Below, in pieces: positions 35,606-46,702 of a stretch of DNA of 64,000 nucleotides. Both the position numbers and the translations under genes were made by a program. This DNA comes from Dryocosmus kuriphilus (Eukaryota > Arthropoda > Insecta > Hymenoptera > Cynipidae): contig CM076192.1 in NCBI GenBank assembly GCA_038277395.1, positions 193,381,647-193,445,646 of the forward strand, read 5' to 3'. The stretch's first letter is position 1, and each line of letters opens with the position of its first letter. The notes below the pieces were generated by a model, which made no database searches, had not been told where the DNA came from, and worked only from the letters and a program-made list of their open reading frames with translations.

Positions 35606-35860
35606 CAAAGCGGGCAGATGTTTTTCTGTTAGGTTGCTAACAGCAATCACTCGTTTATCATAAGTGTAATGAATATTTATGCTATATAATAAAAAAATGC
35701 ATTTTTAATTAATTAGAAGGAATATATCCAGGGGTGTTTTCAGCAACCAGTTCATATATATATACCTTGCGGTTGCAACAACGACAGTAAAGTTAGTATT
35801 TTCTACGTGCTGTTTATTAAAATGTGTTAAAACAAAAACCTATTTTGTAGAATTCTGATA
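35606..35860 (+). repeat. Diverged satellite monomer
   Basis: ATATATCCAGGGGTGTTTTC, TATACCTTGCGGTTGCAACA and ACGACAGTAAAG match the 376-bp monomer in order, with about 75-80% identity. It lies 1.4 kb beyond the array and is more diverged than any monomer in it. Confidence 0.7.
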
Positions 35861-35974
35861 AGAATGAATATTTCTGTTATTTTCGAAAAGAAATTGCTTT
35901 CGGACTTGGATAATACTTATTATTTTCATTTACTAATGATAGGATTGTAGGCGTTCCCTTTGAAATAATGTAAA

Positions 35975-36053
35975 TGGTACTTTCCACGACGGGGGTATGT
36001 CCTAAGTAGGTGGGTGGGGCTTAGCAATTTTTGTGAAGTCGTGGAAAGTACCA
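35975..36053. mobile_element. 79-bp perfect inverted-repeat element
   Basis: TGGTACTTTCCACGAC (35975-35990) pairs with GTCGTGGAAAGTACCA (36038-36053) without mismatch, across a 47-bp G-rich spacer. Variants of the arm occur in each satellite monomer (TTGGTAGCTTCCACGAC) and an exact TGGTACTTTCCACGAC at about 34162. It may be a tiny MITE or the relic of one in the satellite. Confidence 0.6.
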
Positions 36054-36182
36054 AAAGTATAAGATTTGATTTTTTTCGAAAAATAATCAAGATATATCAA
36101 AAATTTTTGTATACAATCTCGATATATCTCTTATAGAATCGATGTATATAAGAAAAAAATTTCGTCGTGGAAACGACCGCTG

Positions 36183-36184
<2 letters not shown>

Positions 36185-36253
<69 letters not shown>
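36185..36253. repeat. (TA)n microsatellite
   Basis: About 69 bp of uninterrupted TA. The IYIYIY reading frames over it are artefacts. Confidence 0.98.
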
Positions 36254-36256
<3 letters not shown>

Positions 36257-37100
36257 GGTGCCCCTTAGTACCCAAATTGCTGATAGCTCGGATGCCACCC
36301 TCCAGATCTATTGTTTATCAATAAATACAGTGAAATCTAATGAGAGAAACACCCACAAAAAAGAGTCTAGGCCCTGTCAAATTTCAAAAAACTTTTTTTT
36401 TGCATTTATACGTGAGTTTACAATGTACAATTTCCTTCCAAACCCCTAAAATTATTATACGTGCACAATCATATCTTCGCATGTCTAAATAATGTATAAA
36501 GAGTGTTTAGTAATCCTTTAGAGCCTGAAAAATAAAATTTGAGCCAAATATAGCTTCCCAAACCTGCAAAAGTAGCAGTAAATGTAGTCTTTTTTTAGTT
36601 TATGCATTTTAAATTATACTCGGCTCTGAATAGAGATAGCATACTAATATATTGTGAAAGTAGACTTCAAATCCTTTAAATCTGTAAATAGATGCATGAA
36701 GACTTTTATGATTTACAACTTTGTTTGGCTCTTATTTCAGTTCCTGAGGCCCTGTTAACTTTACCAAATACCAAATTGAAGCCATTTTGAATTTCTGAAT
36801 TTTGAACCCCGATTCGTATTCAGCGACCCCAGAAATCCCCGAGTATTGAGTTTCATCCAAATCAGGGCCGGTGGAACACGTGGGTATACTGGGTAGGACT
36901 ACACACACATCAAAAATCTGTACGTGTTTAATTACTAATTAGCCAAACGAAAATTGGAATCAAGAATAAAAAAAATTAGACCGATATTTGTAATTTCGTA
37001 TTCGATTTTCATAATAAGCTCGATTGGGATCTCAAGTGATCTATAGAGTCGCATTTAGTTGGCCGTATTTGGCAGCTATTCGACTGGTCTTCGTTAATGT

Positions 37101-37373
37101 GTGCTTGGTGATCGAGAAACCGTAACCGTTTTGAAAAGAAGAATGGCCCGATATATTATTCGAGGGATGCGAGGTGAAAGGGCCAACCGAGAGGCAAACG
37201 GTGAAAAGGACAGAAGAATTGAAGTTGGCGATTCTCTCAGTCAAGAGCAGCATCAGCAGTCTAAGAGACTTGCAGACTGTAGTGCGACTAGCAGTCCATT
37301 GGACCTAACCTTGAAAAAATTAAAAACCGATATTAAAAAAGATGAGGAAAAAATGAAACCAGAAGGTTTTTAG
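37101..37373 (+). pseudogene. N-terminal fragment of hAT-like gene (arm copy)
   Basis: A 90-codon frame contains IIRGMRGERANREANGEKDR and GDSLSQEQHQQSKRLADCSA. The same peptide, in the other orientation, begins the minus-strand gene (IIRGVRGERANQEANYEKDR at about 39540). It ends at a stop at 37371-37373, where similarity to the other arm stops. So it is a duplicated 5' end without its own 3' part. Confidence 0.65.
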
Positions 37374-37587
37374 GATCGCTGATTACGAATATGAGCTCAA
37401 AATTCATAACTTCAATACGGTGGATCCAATATGGCGGACCAAATTGCGAAAAACGCTTTATTGGGATCAGGGCCCGCGAAACATGTTCAGTCGGTGTGGG
37501 TAGTTAATGTTGAAGCGCGGGGGGGGGGGGGGGTGTAAAACATTTCGGGAGTGTACAATAATAAGATTCTTTATAGTTTATTGCTAA

Positions 37588-39680
37588 TTAAAATAAAAAA
37601 TGTTCTCGTTTACTTTTTAGAGAAATGAATTCGTTCATTAGCATTTCTAAGTCGAGCTTGTCAATTGAATCTGGATAAGAGTTTATTATCGCTATATGAT
37701 TTTGTCGATTTTGCAACATAATAGACCGCAAATAATTTTTGACCCGTCGTAAAACAGAAAAGATTTTCTCGTTAGAGCAAGTTGACTTTGAAATAGTCAT
37801 TAGTCAGCGAATAAAGCGCAAATATTCAGGAGCAAGTCCTATGCACACCAACCATTTTCGCGCATTAATTCCACAACATCTTTCAAAGTTGCCGGATTCT
37901 CTCCTTTCCGTTTTTGATTAGCTAAACCCATATCTCTATCACTCACTAATCTTAATTTATCGATATCTCCCTTATAAAACGTTATAACTTTTTTGACTTC
38001 CACTGTCTCACTGACGACAAAAGTTTCTAAAACTTTACAAACCTTGACTAAATTAGTATCGAAATCATTCTTCAAAAAACAAATTACTCGATCAAATATT
38101 TCGTAATACATCTTCCGATATTAGTCTTTTGGAGTCTTGAAAATATGATTTTCGACATTGCTTTTCTCTAATCTCTTAGAAATTTTGCGTTTTCGCGAAT
38201 TTTTCGCCAACTTTATTACTATTCGGCCAAATTGATTCAAACGTAGAATCGTGGGCGGCATTTGACGCGAAATTCACGGCCTCTATTTTTCGATACGAAT
38301 CTACTACACAAATCTCCGATTTTTGAAGTTCTTTGTTGAGAACTTCAATCCGATAAAAAATCTAGACCATCCTATTCAAAAGACGTAAAAACTGAATCGA
38401 TTTCAAAATGTCTAAAAATCCTGAGGCTTTGGCAACAACGGTACTATCGACTTCTTGATTCTCAATCAGCTCTTGTAAAAATGTTATCAACGTTTTATAG
38501 TTGGCCAAGACTGTTTCTAAGATTTTAGTCGCACTACCCATCTGGAACCAGATAAAAATTGAACTTAAATTTAAACGAAATTAAATTTGAACATATTAAT
38601 AAATGAACTTTTTTATGTAGTTTAAAATTTCACCTTATTGGACAATACGCTGCAAGAGCGGGAGCGTCTTTCTCGCTCTTTTATTTTTCAGTAGCTTATA
38701 AGGAATGGAATTTCGCGACTCGTTTCGGTGAATTCAAGTATCAAGTTTATCATATCCTTCACATCCATGTTCAATTTTCTTGCTACAAGCACATTCTTGG
38801 TTCCGTCTTGAACAACAAGGTCGAGATTGTGAACATTTCACTGGACTAAAGTGCTCGAAACTTCTCTTCTTTAATCCGTTGTTGCAATCCCGAGATTTTC
38901 CCCGAAACATTTGATGCTCTATCGTAGCATTGGCCTCTAATCTTGCAGAGTGATAAATCGAAATAAGCAAGCACATCCTTGACGATATCAATTAATGCTT
39001 TTGCTTTCGTTTTGACTGCTGAATAAAATCCCATGAAATACTCTGAAGCAATGAGACCTGAAGAGACAGCCCGAAAATAAATAGTAACTTGCTCTGTTCT
39101 ATCATGTCCGCTGTCTCAGCCAGAAGTATAAAAAAATATTCTGCATCTTTTATATCTAGAATATTTTTCTGCATGATTTTAGTAGCCATAGCCTCTAGTA
39201 TTTCGTTCTGTATGTCGTGGTGCAACCATTTATGACCAGTTCTTTTTAGCCACGCTTCTTCCAACTTCGCAACATCCTCTGCTCGCGCTTCCAAAATTGC
39301 CATAGAATTCGAGTTTTCATCATTATTCACTCCGTGTGTCGCTATTCCTTGCCTCGCTTCATCTTTATTTTTATTGTCATCGATTTTTAATTTTTTCGAG
39401 GTTAGGTCCTATGGACTGGCAGTCGCACTACAGTCTGCGAGTCGCTTAGACAGCTGATGCTAATTTTGACTGAGAGAATCGTCAACGTCAATTCTTCTGT
39501 CCTTTTCATAGTTTGCCTCTTGGTTCGCCCTTTCACCTCTCACTCCTCGAATAATAGTCCCGTCCATTCTCAAGAAGGTTACTCGCTCAATCATCGTGCA
39601 CACATTAACGAAGTCCGCTCGAATCGCTGCCAAATACGGCCAACTAAATACGACTCTAGAGGTCACTTGGGATCCCAATC
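37588..39680 (-). pseudogene. ZMYM1/hAT-like transposase-derived gene (broken)
   Basis: Reading leftwards from 39680: an N-terminal piece, then KWLHHDIQNEILEAMATKIM and DAEYFFILLAETADMIEQSK (39330-38992), as in the DUF4371 part of ZMYM1-like proteins. Next comes KIRGQCYDRASNVSGKISGL (about 38950-38890), the conserved second acidic-site region. A middle part (about 38560-38340) has LANYKTLITFLQELIENQEV. The end at 37588-37800 reads KSTCSNEKIFSVLRRVKNYL, the hAT C-terminal dimerisation motif. All domains are present in order, but frameshifts and stops separate them. This is a domesticated-type or transposon copy that has decayed. Confidence 0.8.
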
Positions 39681-40355
39681 CAGCGTATTATCAAAATGGA
39701 ATACGAAATTACAAACATCGATCTAATTTTTTTTACTTTTCGCTCCAATTTTCGTGTGGGTAATTAGTAATTACCCACGTACAGATTTTTTTTGTGGGTA
39801 GACCTACCCAGTATACCCACCTGCTCCACCGGCCTTGGTTGGGGAGAAACTCGATACTCGGTGGTTTTTTGTGTCGCTGATTACGAATCCGTGTTTAAAA
39901 TTCAGAAATTCACAATGGCTCCAATTTGGTTTTTTGTTAAAGTTTAGAGGACCTCAGGAACCGAAATAAGAGCCAAACAAAGTTGTAAATCATAAAAGTC
40001 TTCATGCGCCTACTCACAGATTTGATACTTAGATTTTTTGACCAATTTCGAACGGCCATATCTTCGGTTTTAGAGGGACTAGAAAATCGTACGAAAAAGA
40101 AAATTAAAGGTTTTGAAGGCTAATTTGAGAATATGTTATTCTGCTAACACAATTTAGAGCCGAGTATAATTGAAGATGCACAAGCTTAAAAAAAATTAGT
40201 GAACCTTCTTTATAGATCATTTAGACATACGAAGGGATCATTGTGCAAATATAATAGGTGTAGGTGAACGGAAAAAATGGTACATTGACAAAACTCGTAT
40301 AAATACGAAACAAACCATTTTTTAAATATGCAGGGTCTAGACTCTTTCTTTATTT

Positions 40356-41945
40356 TGGAATTCTATGACTTAAAAATCAGAATACTCAATTATAGCAATT
40401 TCTGTAAATTAATTCTTAAGAATTGTTACTTACTTCAACTTTTAAGGTTTGATGTCGCATCAAAAATGTATATTACTTGGCAATTTTACAATACAGTTCT
40501 TTAATTAAAGTTGTCATTTTAAACAATATCAAAATTGTTGCTTTTATAAATTTTTTATTATTATTTAAAAAATATTAATAAATGAAATAGGCAAAGGTGT
40601 CTGTGTTGGGATGTGGTGGATAAAATTCCACACATTCTGTTGAAATTTTATGTCCACGCGTCGCGTAGCTATTGTCACTTCGTTATAAATCATAACAGTT
40701 TTTTATAACTTTTAAATTTCAACTCTTAAACTTTTAACTGTTATAATTCGTATTAACTACTTTAAGTTAATTACTTTCAATTTCAAAACCGAAAATTTAA
40801 AACTGCGGAAAAGTCGTGATTCGCCCCGTTGTTTAAATAAAAGTATGTTTTTAAAATTAAGTTATGAATCAAATGAATTAACTTTTTCGGCATTTCCGTC
40901 TTGATCTTTAGCTTTTGGGTAGAAAATAAGTTATTTAGAAAAAAACTGATGCGAAACTTGAAAACTCGGGAAAGCCGCATTACCAGACAATTAAACAACT
41001 TTATTCTCTTAGAAACACATTTAACGAAATGTAGGCAAAAAGTTTATATAAAAACATTTTTGGCGTTTTGATCTTGACAGATAAGACTCGTTTTATATTC
41101 CGCAATTTATGTTTAATCACCTTCACTCGGCTTGAATGATAAAGAAGACAGAAGTTTCATATCTTATTATATACAAAAAATGAGAGTTTAGAAAAATTAG
41201 AATTCTACGCACCTTCACGTTTGAATTGTATTTGTTGAGAATTTTGATATAGTTCCCAATTATAAATAATCAATTGAAAAATTTACCCTAAAAGCTGGAG
41301 AGGCCACGATTCTTTAAAACTTGAAAGACTTATACTTGAACTATTTTAAATCGAAAAGGCTGATGAAATTTTCCAAATTCTTACTTAAAAATTCGACACT
41401 TCCCAAGCAATATTGAGAAAGATATTACTTCAACGTATTGTTGAAAATTTTAGAATAGAAAGCGCGTGAAATGTAAACTCTTTATTTCAAATGTATAGCG
41501 CTGTATATTTAAATAATTTGACTAGTTTTGAACAAAAGCTTTATAATTTAGATAATTTCAAGTCAGTAACTTTTGTAATTGGATGTGACATGATTCAAAA
41601 ATGTATAATTTAATTCCTTTTAAATTGAATACTTACATATTCAAATATTCGTAATGGAACAGTCTCAGATTTAAAAATAATCTACGTGTTCATTAAAGCT
41701 TTAAATTAATTAATCAATGCCATGATATATGAAATCTACATAAATGTTTAACCAGGAAAAACGATTGCATAACATATTTTTAACTTTATTGAAATATCAT
41801 GAGACCGTATTTCGAAACTTCTAATCAGAAAACTTCACCTTCATCTTCGTGTGACTGTAGAATAAGAATTATTAACACACTGTATTTACCTTATATTAAA
41901 TACGTGGTTTTCACGTACCTGACCATGAATGAACCAATATTGGCA
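40356..41945. other. AT-rich stretch, nothing recognised
   Basis: No gene or repeat partner was identified. Short frames (for example 40783-40998, minus) look random. Confidence 0.6.
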
Positions 41946-42590
41946 AAAGAATAATGTACTCGAAAGCAAGTGTGGAAAATGATAATCGAAAAATTATTAA
42001 ATTTTTTCAGAACAAGAAATTTTTCCACAGAAGTATCGTGGAGATATTTTGCTTTGAAAATGTTGCTATTTTATGAAAGATTAAATATTCAATTGTTATA
42101 TTTTTGGTCTAAAATAACTTCCTTTTGGTTAAAAATTCATCTAAGTTCTCAAAAATTCTCCCATTTCAGATAAAAATTAAACTATTCAATTATTTTTCTT
42201 TTAAATTATTCTTATTTGTTCAAAATATAGCACTTCCTCACAATTTAGACAAAGGTTCGAGAAAAACATAGCTTTGACGTACTAACTTTATCTTCACCAA
42301 GGCCGAAAAGCAGGTATTTTAAATATTTTTTCTTCCATTATTTCCGAGGTCAAGTTTCTTGTTCTAATTGCATTCGAAAATATTCTGAGGAAAATTGTAA
42401 AAAATAGCCACGTTTACAAAAAAATGAAATTTCAATAAAAATATTTAATCCTTCATAAAAAGTCACATTTTCAAAAAAGATATCTCCACAAAATTTTGTG
42501 AAGACTTTCTTGTTCTGAGACTGTCTAAAAAATTTTTCGATTTTAATATTTGGCATTTGCTTTCGAATAAATTATTCTTTTTACATTTTC
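41946..42590. mobile_element. Inverted-repeat element, 0.64 kb
   Basis: About 220 bp at 41946-42165 returns in reverse complement at about 42370-42590. Matching blocks include AAAAGAATAATGTACTCGAA / its TTCGAATAAATTATTCTTTT partner, TCAGAACAAGAAA, TCGTGGAGATATTTTG and ATGAAAGATTAAATATT. Identity is about 75%. There is no coding capacity of its own, which suits an old MITE or foldback element. Confidence 0.65.
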
Positions 42591-42779
42591 GTGCAGTCAT
42601 TATTATTCAAGATAAAACCACATAAATAAATGTAAGTAACACTTTAAAAAATTATCGTAATTTTCTCATGCGAATGTATGGATTTTTTCCCATACATTTG
42701 GTTACCCTCACAGCTATGGAGATTTTCCGTTGGTCTCTTGAAAATTTTCCATTATTCTCATTGTTCAGCTGTGCGAACT

Positions 42780-44840
42780 CGGAAGTTCATTGCCTCATCT
42801 ACCAGAAACCGCCAAGCATCTCTATCCTGTGCATCCTCCATCCAGTTTAAATAATCATATCCTAGCTCCTATAGATCGTCCCTTACGTTTCTCTCTCATA
42901 TGTTTCTCGGTCTGCCTAGAGGTCTGTTACTAATCAGTTTCCCTCTTAAAACTTGCGCCCCTATTCTTTTGTTCCCCATTCTTGCTAAATGTCCAGATCA
43001 ACTTAATTTATGCGCTTTCATTACTGTGTAATATTTACTGACATGTAGAGAGCATGCAGCTCATCATTATGCAGTTTTCTCCATTCGCCAGTCTGTTCGT
43101 GGCTTTTTGGACCAAAGCTTTTTCTAAGAACTTTGTTTTCGAATTATCTAAACCTGTTCTCCTATCCTTTTGTCAGAGCCCACCTTTCGCACCCCTGCAT
43201 GAGGACCGGCATTATTATCGTTTTGTAAATCCTTACTTTGATGTATCTGGATAACGACTGCAATTTTAACAATGTGTTTGTTGAATAGTAGCACCCATTG
43301 CCAGCATGCAGCCGCCTGTTGATTTCCGTTATAATGTTATTGTCGCTAGTTATAATAGTTCCAATGTATTTAAACTCATTGACTCTTTCAAGCTTCATAT
43401 TTCCTACCATTGGATCTCCATCTTCAATAATCTTTATGATCTGTTGACGACCAAATACTTTGTCTTCACTTCGCTAACTACTGAAACTATTTCCTTGGTA
43501 CACCCAAGAACTCTAGAATCCAGTACATTCGTGCGCGTATAATAGTGTCTTCAGCTTTTTTGATGTCTATAAAAAGCTGATGTATTGCTTCATTATATTC
43601 CCTTTTCTTTTCTAACAGTTGTGTAATTGGAAACATTTGACCACTTGTAGACCTATTTTGGCGGAATCCGCACTGGTAATCCCCAGTTCTTTCCTCAGCA
43701 AGGTGGGTTAGTTTACTTTGAAAGCCTTTCCTTATAAAATTGATTCTCCTGCACATTCACGCGGGTTGTTTGTTTATTATGCTTGTCTATTGCTAGTAAT
43801 TTATTCTTTTCCCACTCCCTTTTCTTGGATCTGTAAAAAATATTTGTACATTCATTAATTTCGAGACACTTCTTATGTGTTTGATCGCACTTATTTTGTA
43901 AACTAATTTGTTTGGCCTCAGTTCGCTTTTCAAGCCATAGTTTGCACTCTTCGTCGAACCGCGGTTTGCTTTTGGTTACTTTCTTTGAACCTATTGCACT
44001 TTTCGCAGCCGTCTTTATCGCCTCTTTCATATTGCCCCACAGGTTTCTCCTCACTATAATCGCTATCGTCTCTCTGTTTTTGAAGAGCACCGAAGCTATT
44101 AGAAATCTTTGTGTAATAACTCAATCCTTTTGTTGGTATTTTAAACTTATCTATATTGAAAATGACTGTTAGCTCTGGGAAGCTAGTTTCTTACTTAAGG
44201 GTAGCCTAGATCTTAGTTTCATAATCACGAGAAAGTGGTCTGAATTCAAATCTGCTCTCATGTCCGACCTTACATCGAGAATGCTTTAATGACGCTTTCT
44301 TTCAATTAAAACGTGATCAATCTGATTGTAAGTGATACCATCTGACGATGCCCAGGTGGCTTTATGTATATCTTTATGCTTGAAATATGTGCTCATGACA
44401 ACGAGATTCTTTGAAGCTGCAACTTGTTCGATTTTTCTGTAAACAAAATATTTTGCATCTTCGTTTTTGTTCTCGGTAAGGAAGTACACGTTGATTATCA
44501 CCTGTCTGCAGAAATTATCCTTCAGTACTATATATGATAGCCCGTAGTTAATGAATTGCATATCAATAACCGCTTGCGAAACATGTTTATTAATAAGAAG
44601 CCCGAACTTCAGTTTGCGCCACTTAGCTCCCCCATAGTGAAAAGTGTAGTTATCCTTAGAGATTGATGAGCACTCGCCCGGAAAGCAGGATTCTTGAAGT
44701 GTTATTTATTATACCAATATCATATCTCTTTGCTATCTCAATGATTTCGCTAAATCCGCCAGTTTTTAGACTATGCGCGTTCAGAGTGCCTGCCTTAAGA
44801 TATTTTATTGTAGTTTTTTGCTTTTGGGAGTTAGCCATGA
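42780..44840 (-). pseudogene. RTE-like LINE (endonuclease and RT), internally deleted
   Basis: From right to left: an endonuclease start (KYLKAGTLNAHSLKTGGFSE, 44656-44838); its middle and end (INVYFLTENKNEDAKYFV, YFKHKDIHKATWASSDGITY, NQIDHVLIERKRH, 44286-44561); the linker (PRFDEECKLWLEKR, 43713-44090); early RT (YQCGFRQNRSTSGQMF, HQLFIDIKKAEDTI, 43487-43756). The next piece jumps to EVKTKYLVVNRS and VNEFKYIGTIITSDNN (43162-43470), and the end to SGHLARMGNKRIGAQV and LGRPRN (about 43000-42880). The catalytic YADD/FADD segment between LGVPRK and EVKTKYLVV is missing, so the element is dead. The clade call (RTE, CFDP2-like endonuclease) is moderately sure. Confidence 0.8.
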
Positions 44841-45520
44841 TAGTCTTAAGAAAGTTGGCCCATTAGAGATCCTGTTCCGATCGCAGGTGGGTCCACCGTC
44901 AGAGGAGTGATAAACCCCATACGCCCCTAGGTATAAGTATGGGAGCTTTCCAACTTTGACAAGGACCGTGTCAACTTGTCGTCAGATACATTTCGGTTTC
45001 TGCCTCGTATTCTAACGTCCCCCTGCAAGGCAATGCACCACACTGTCATCAATATCCCTTTGAACCTACATTCGAATCATCCCACATATCTCTTGCGGGC
45101 AGTGTCATTCCTGTGGCGTGCAATGGGGCAGCAGGTATTTCACCTTACAAGATTTTTAGCTTCACTTCGGACAGTGCTTCTAGGTGGATACATGCTGCGC
45201 CTTGGCTTGATAGAAGCCACCTATTGTGTATGGACGCGAAAGGGTAAGTCCACCCAAACCATGTCTGTCGTGTGCCTATTTTCTACCAGCGTGGACTCAT
45301 CACACCCACGACTGGTTTCTGTCGGCTGCCCGCGACTGCTTATTCTTATATTCGCAGTTAACCTCAGAGCTGTTCAACCTCAGGAGCTCCTCTATGCGCA
45401 ACCTGAGGACGCGCTGCGTATTGGTGACAAACACCCACCGAGCAGTTTTTATAATTTATACTTTAAATTAATTATATTATCTCTTAGTAATTTTCCTTGT
45501 AGCTGCAATTAGCACAGAAA
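44841..45520. other. Possible LINE 5' leader, unresolved
   Basis: Composition is higher in GC than the surroundings and continues directly upstream of the minus-strand LINE, so it may be its 5' untranslated region. A 178-codon plus frame (44976-45512) spans it, but it lacks any recognisable domain and runs antisense to the LINE, so I do not call it a gene. Confidence 0.35.
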
Positions 45521-46283
45521 CGGTTTTAAAGTATTTTCGGAAGTTAGAGGAAAAGAAAATCAATCCATGTGACGAGGTTAAAGTGCAATGGTTTAATACT
45601 TTTGAAATCTGAAATGATAAATTCATGGTGGTGAATGTCACAGTTACAGAATGTAGGTGTATGACAAAATGTGCTTGTATGACTCTGAGGGAAGGTTGTC
45701 AGTTGGTATGGTATTTTCTAAATTCAGGTCACACACATACACACAAATGAATATTAATTAACAATTTTCCTCACAATTACAGTTAGTGTTGGATTTCGAT
45801 CAAATAAATCCAGAAAAAACTACTGCTCTTCAGACTGCTTGAAATCGCTGTTTAATCACATCCAGCATTTGCTACGAATGATAAGAAAAGCGATGCCAGT
45901 AGATTATGAAGTTCTTTGCAACTGACGCTGGGTATGTAGAATTAGGTAGGTTTTCCTATTGTATTTTAAATAGTAAGTCGTAGAAGAAAGTTAGTTTGGA
46001 ACACTGTTTTTACTATATACTGTTTCTACAGATAATCAAGATGCAGTGGCATTATTTTTGCGACCAAAATTAACTGTTTCGACACAGACACAGTACGGTA
46101 AAGACAAGAAGAAGAACGAAAAACGAATGAGGGTCAAACTGTTTCAAATATTCAGAAAAATAAAAAGTCTTCCTCATAAGAAGTCCAGGAAGGGTTTATC
46201 CTGCACGTTCGGGTATACATAATTTATAGTATGTATAGTATTCGTATATTGAATAGACCAACTCTCCAGGTAGTGGAAGTAAC
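45521..46283. other. AT-rich stretch, nothing recognised
   Basis: No gene, repeat partner or RNA structure was seen. Confidence 0.6.
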
Positions 46284-46702
46284 ACAAACGTTTGTTAAGG
46301 AAAATTGGTTTCGGTTAATTGGGCTGATTTTCTTATATGTTACGTATCTGAGCGTCCTGAACAAATGAAATTTGTAAATTCAAGGTCAAATCAGCGTGCC
46401 TTATATCGGAACCCCGGGGAATTTGGACTTTTTGCCTAGGGAGACATTTATTCAGGACGCTGAGATACGTAATATATAACAAAATCAGTCCAATCAACCG
46501 AAACCAGTTTTTAAAAGTAATAGCCAAGCAAGTAGAGGCAATACTCAATGATACTGACTTCAGCGGGCCTTATCTCGGAATCCGAGGGGTTTTTGGCTTT
46601 GCGCTCATAGAGACTTTTGTTCAGAATAATGAGATACATAAGATATAAAAAATTCAAGAAAATTAACCGAAACCACTTTTCCTTAACAAACGTGCGTGGT
46701 CC
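46284..46702. mobile_element. MITE with nested inverted repeats
   Basis: Outer termini CAAACGTTTGTTAAGGAAAA (left) and TTTTCCTTAACAAACGTG (right) pair. Inside, 46297-46367 pairs with 46448-46515 (TGGTTTCGGTTAATTGG, TTACGTATCTGAGCGTCCTG). A third related block (46567-46690) repeats the second in the same orientation (GCCTTATCTCGGAATCC, GAGATACATAAGATATA). So one terminal module is present three times. Confidence 0.7.

Larger units (their letters stand above)
36345..40355. repeat. 4-kb inverted duplication around hAT-like relic
   Basis: About 1 kb at 36345-37350 returns in reverse complement at 39359-40355, with roughly 75-80% identity. Paired blocks include GAGTCTAGGCCCTG / CAGGGTCTAGACTC, GTATACTGGGTAGG / CTACCCAGTATACC, GAAGTTGGCGATTCTCTCAG / its partner, and CCATTGGACCTAACC / GGTTAGGTCCTATGG. 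The arms include the N-terminal coding part of the transposase. The 2-kb centre holds the rest of the gene on the minus strand. Confidence 0.8.

Noticed and set aside
44976..45512. 178-codon plus-strand frame as a protein gene
   Set aside because: It is antisense to the LINE's likely leader, has no recognisable domain and no supporting codon pattern.
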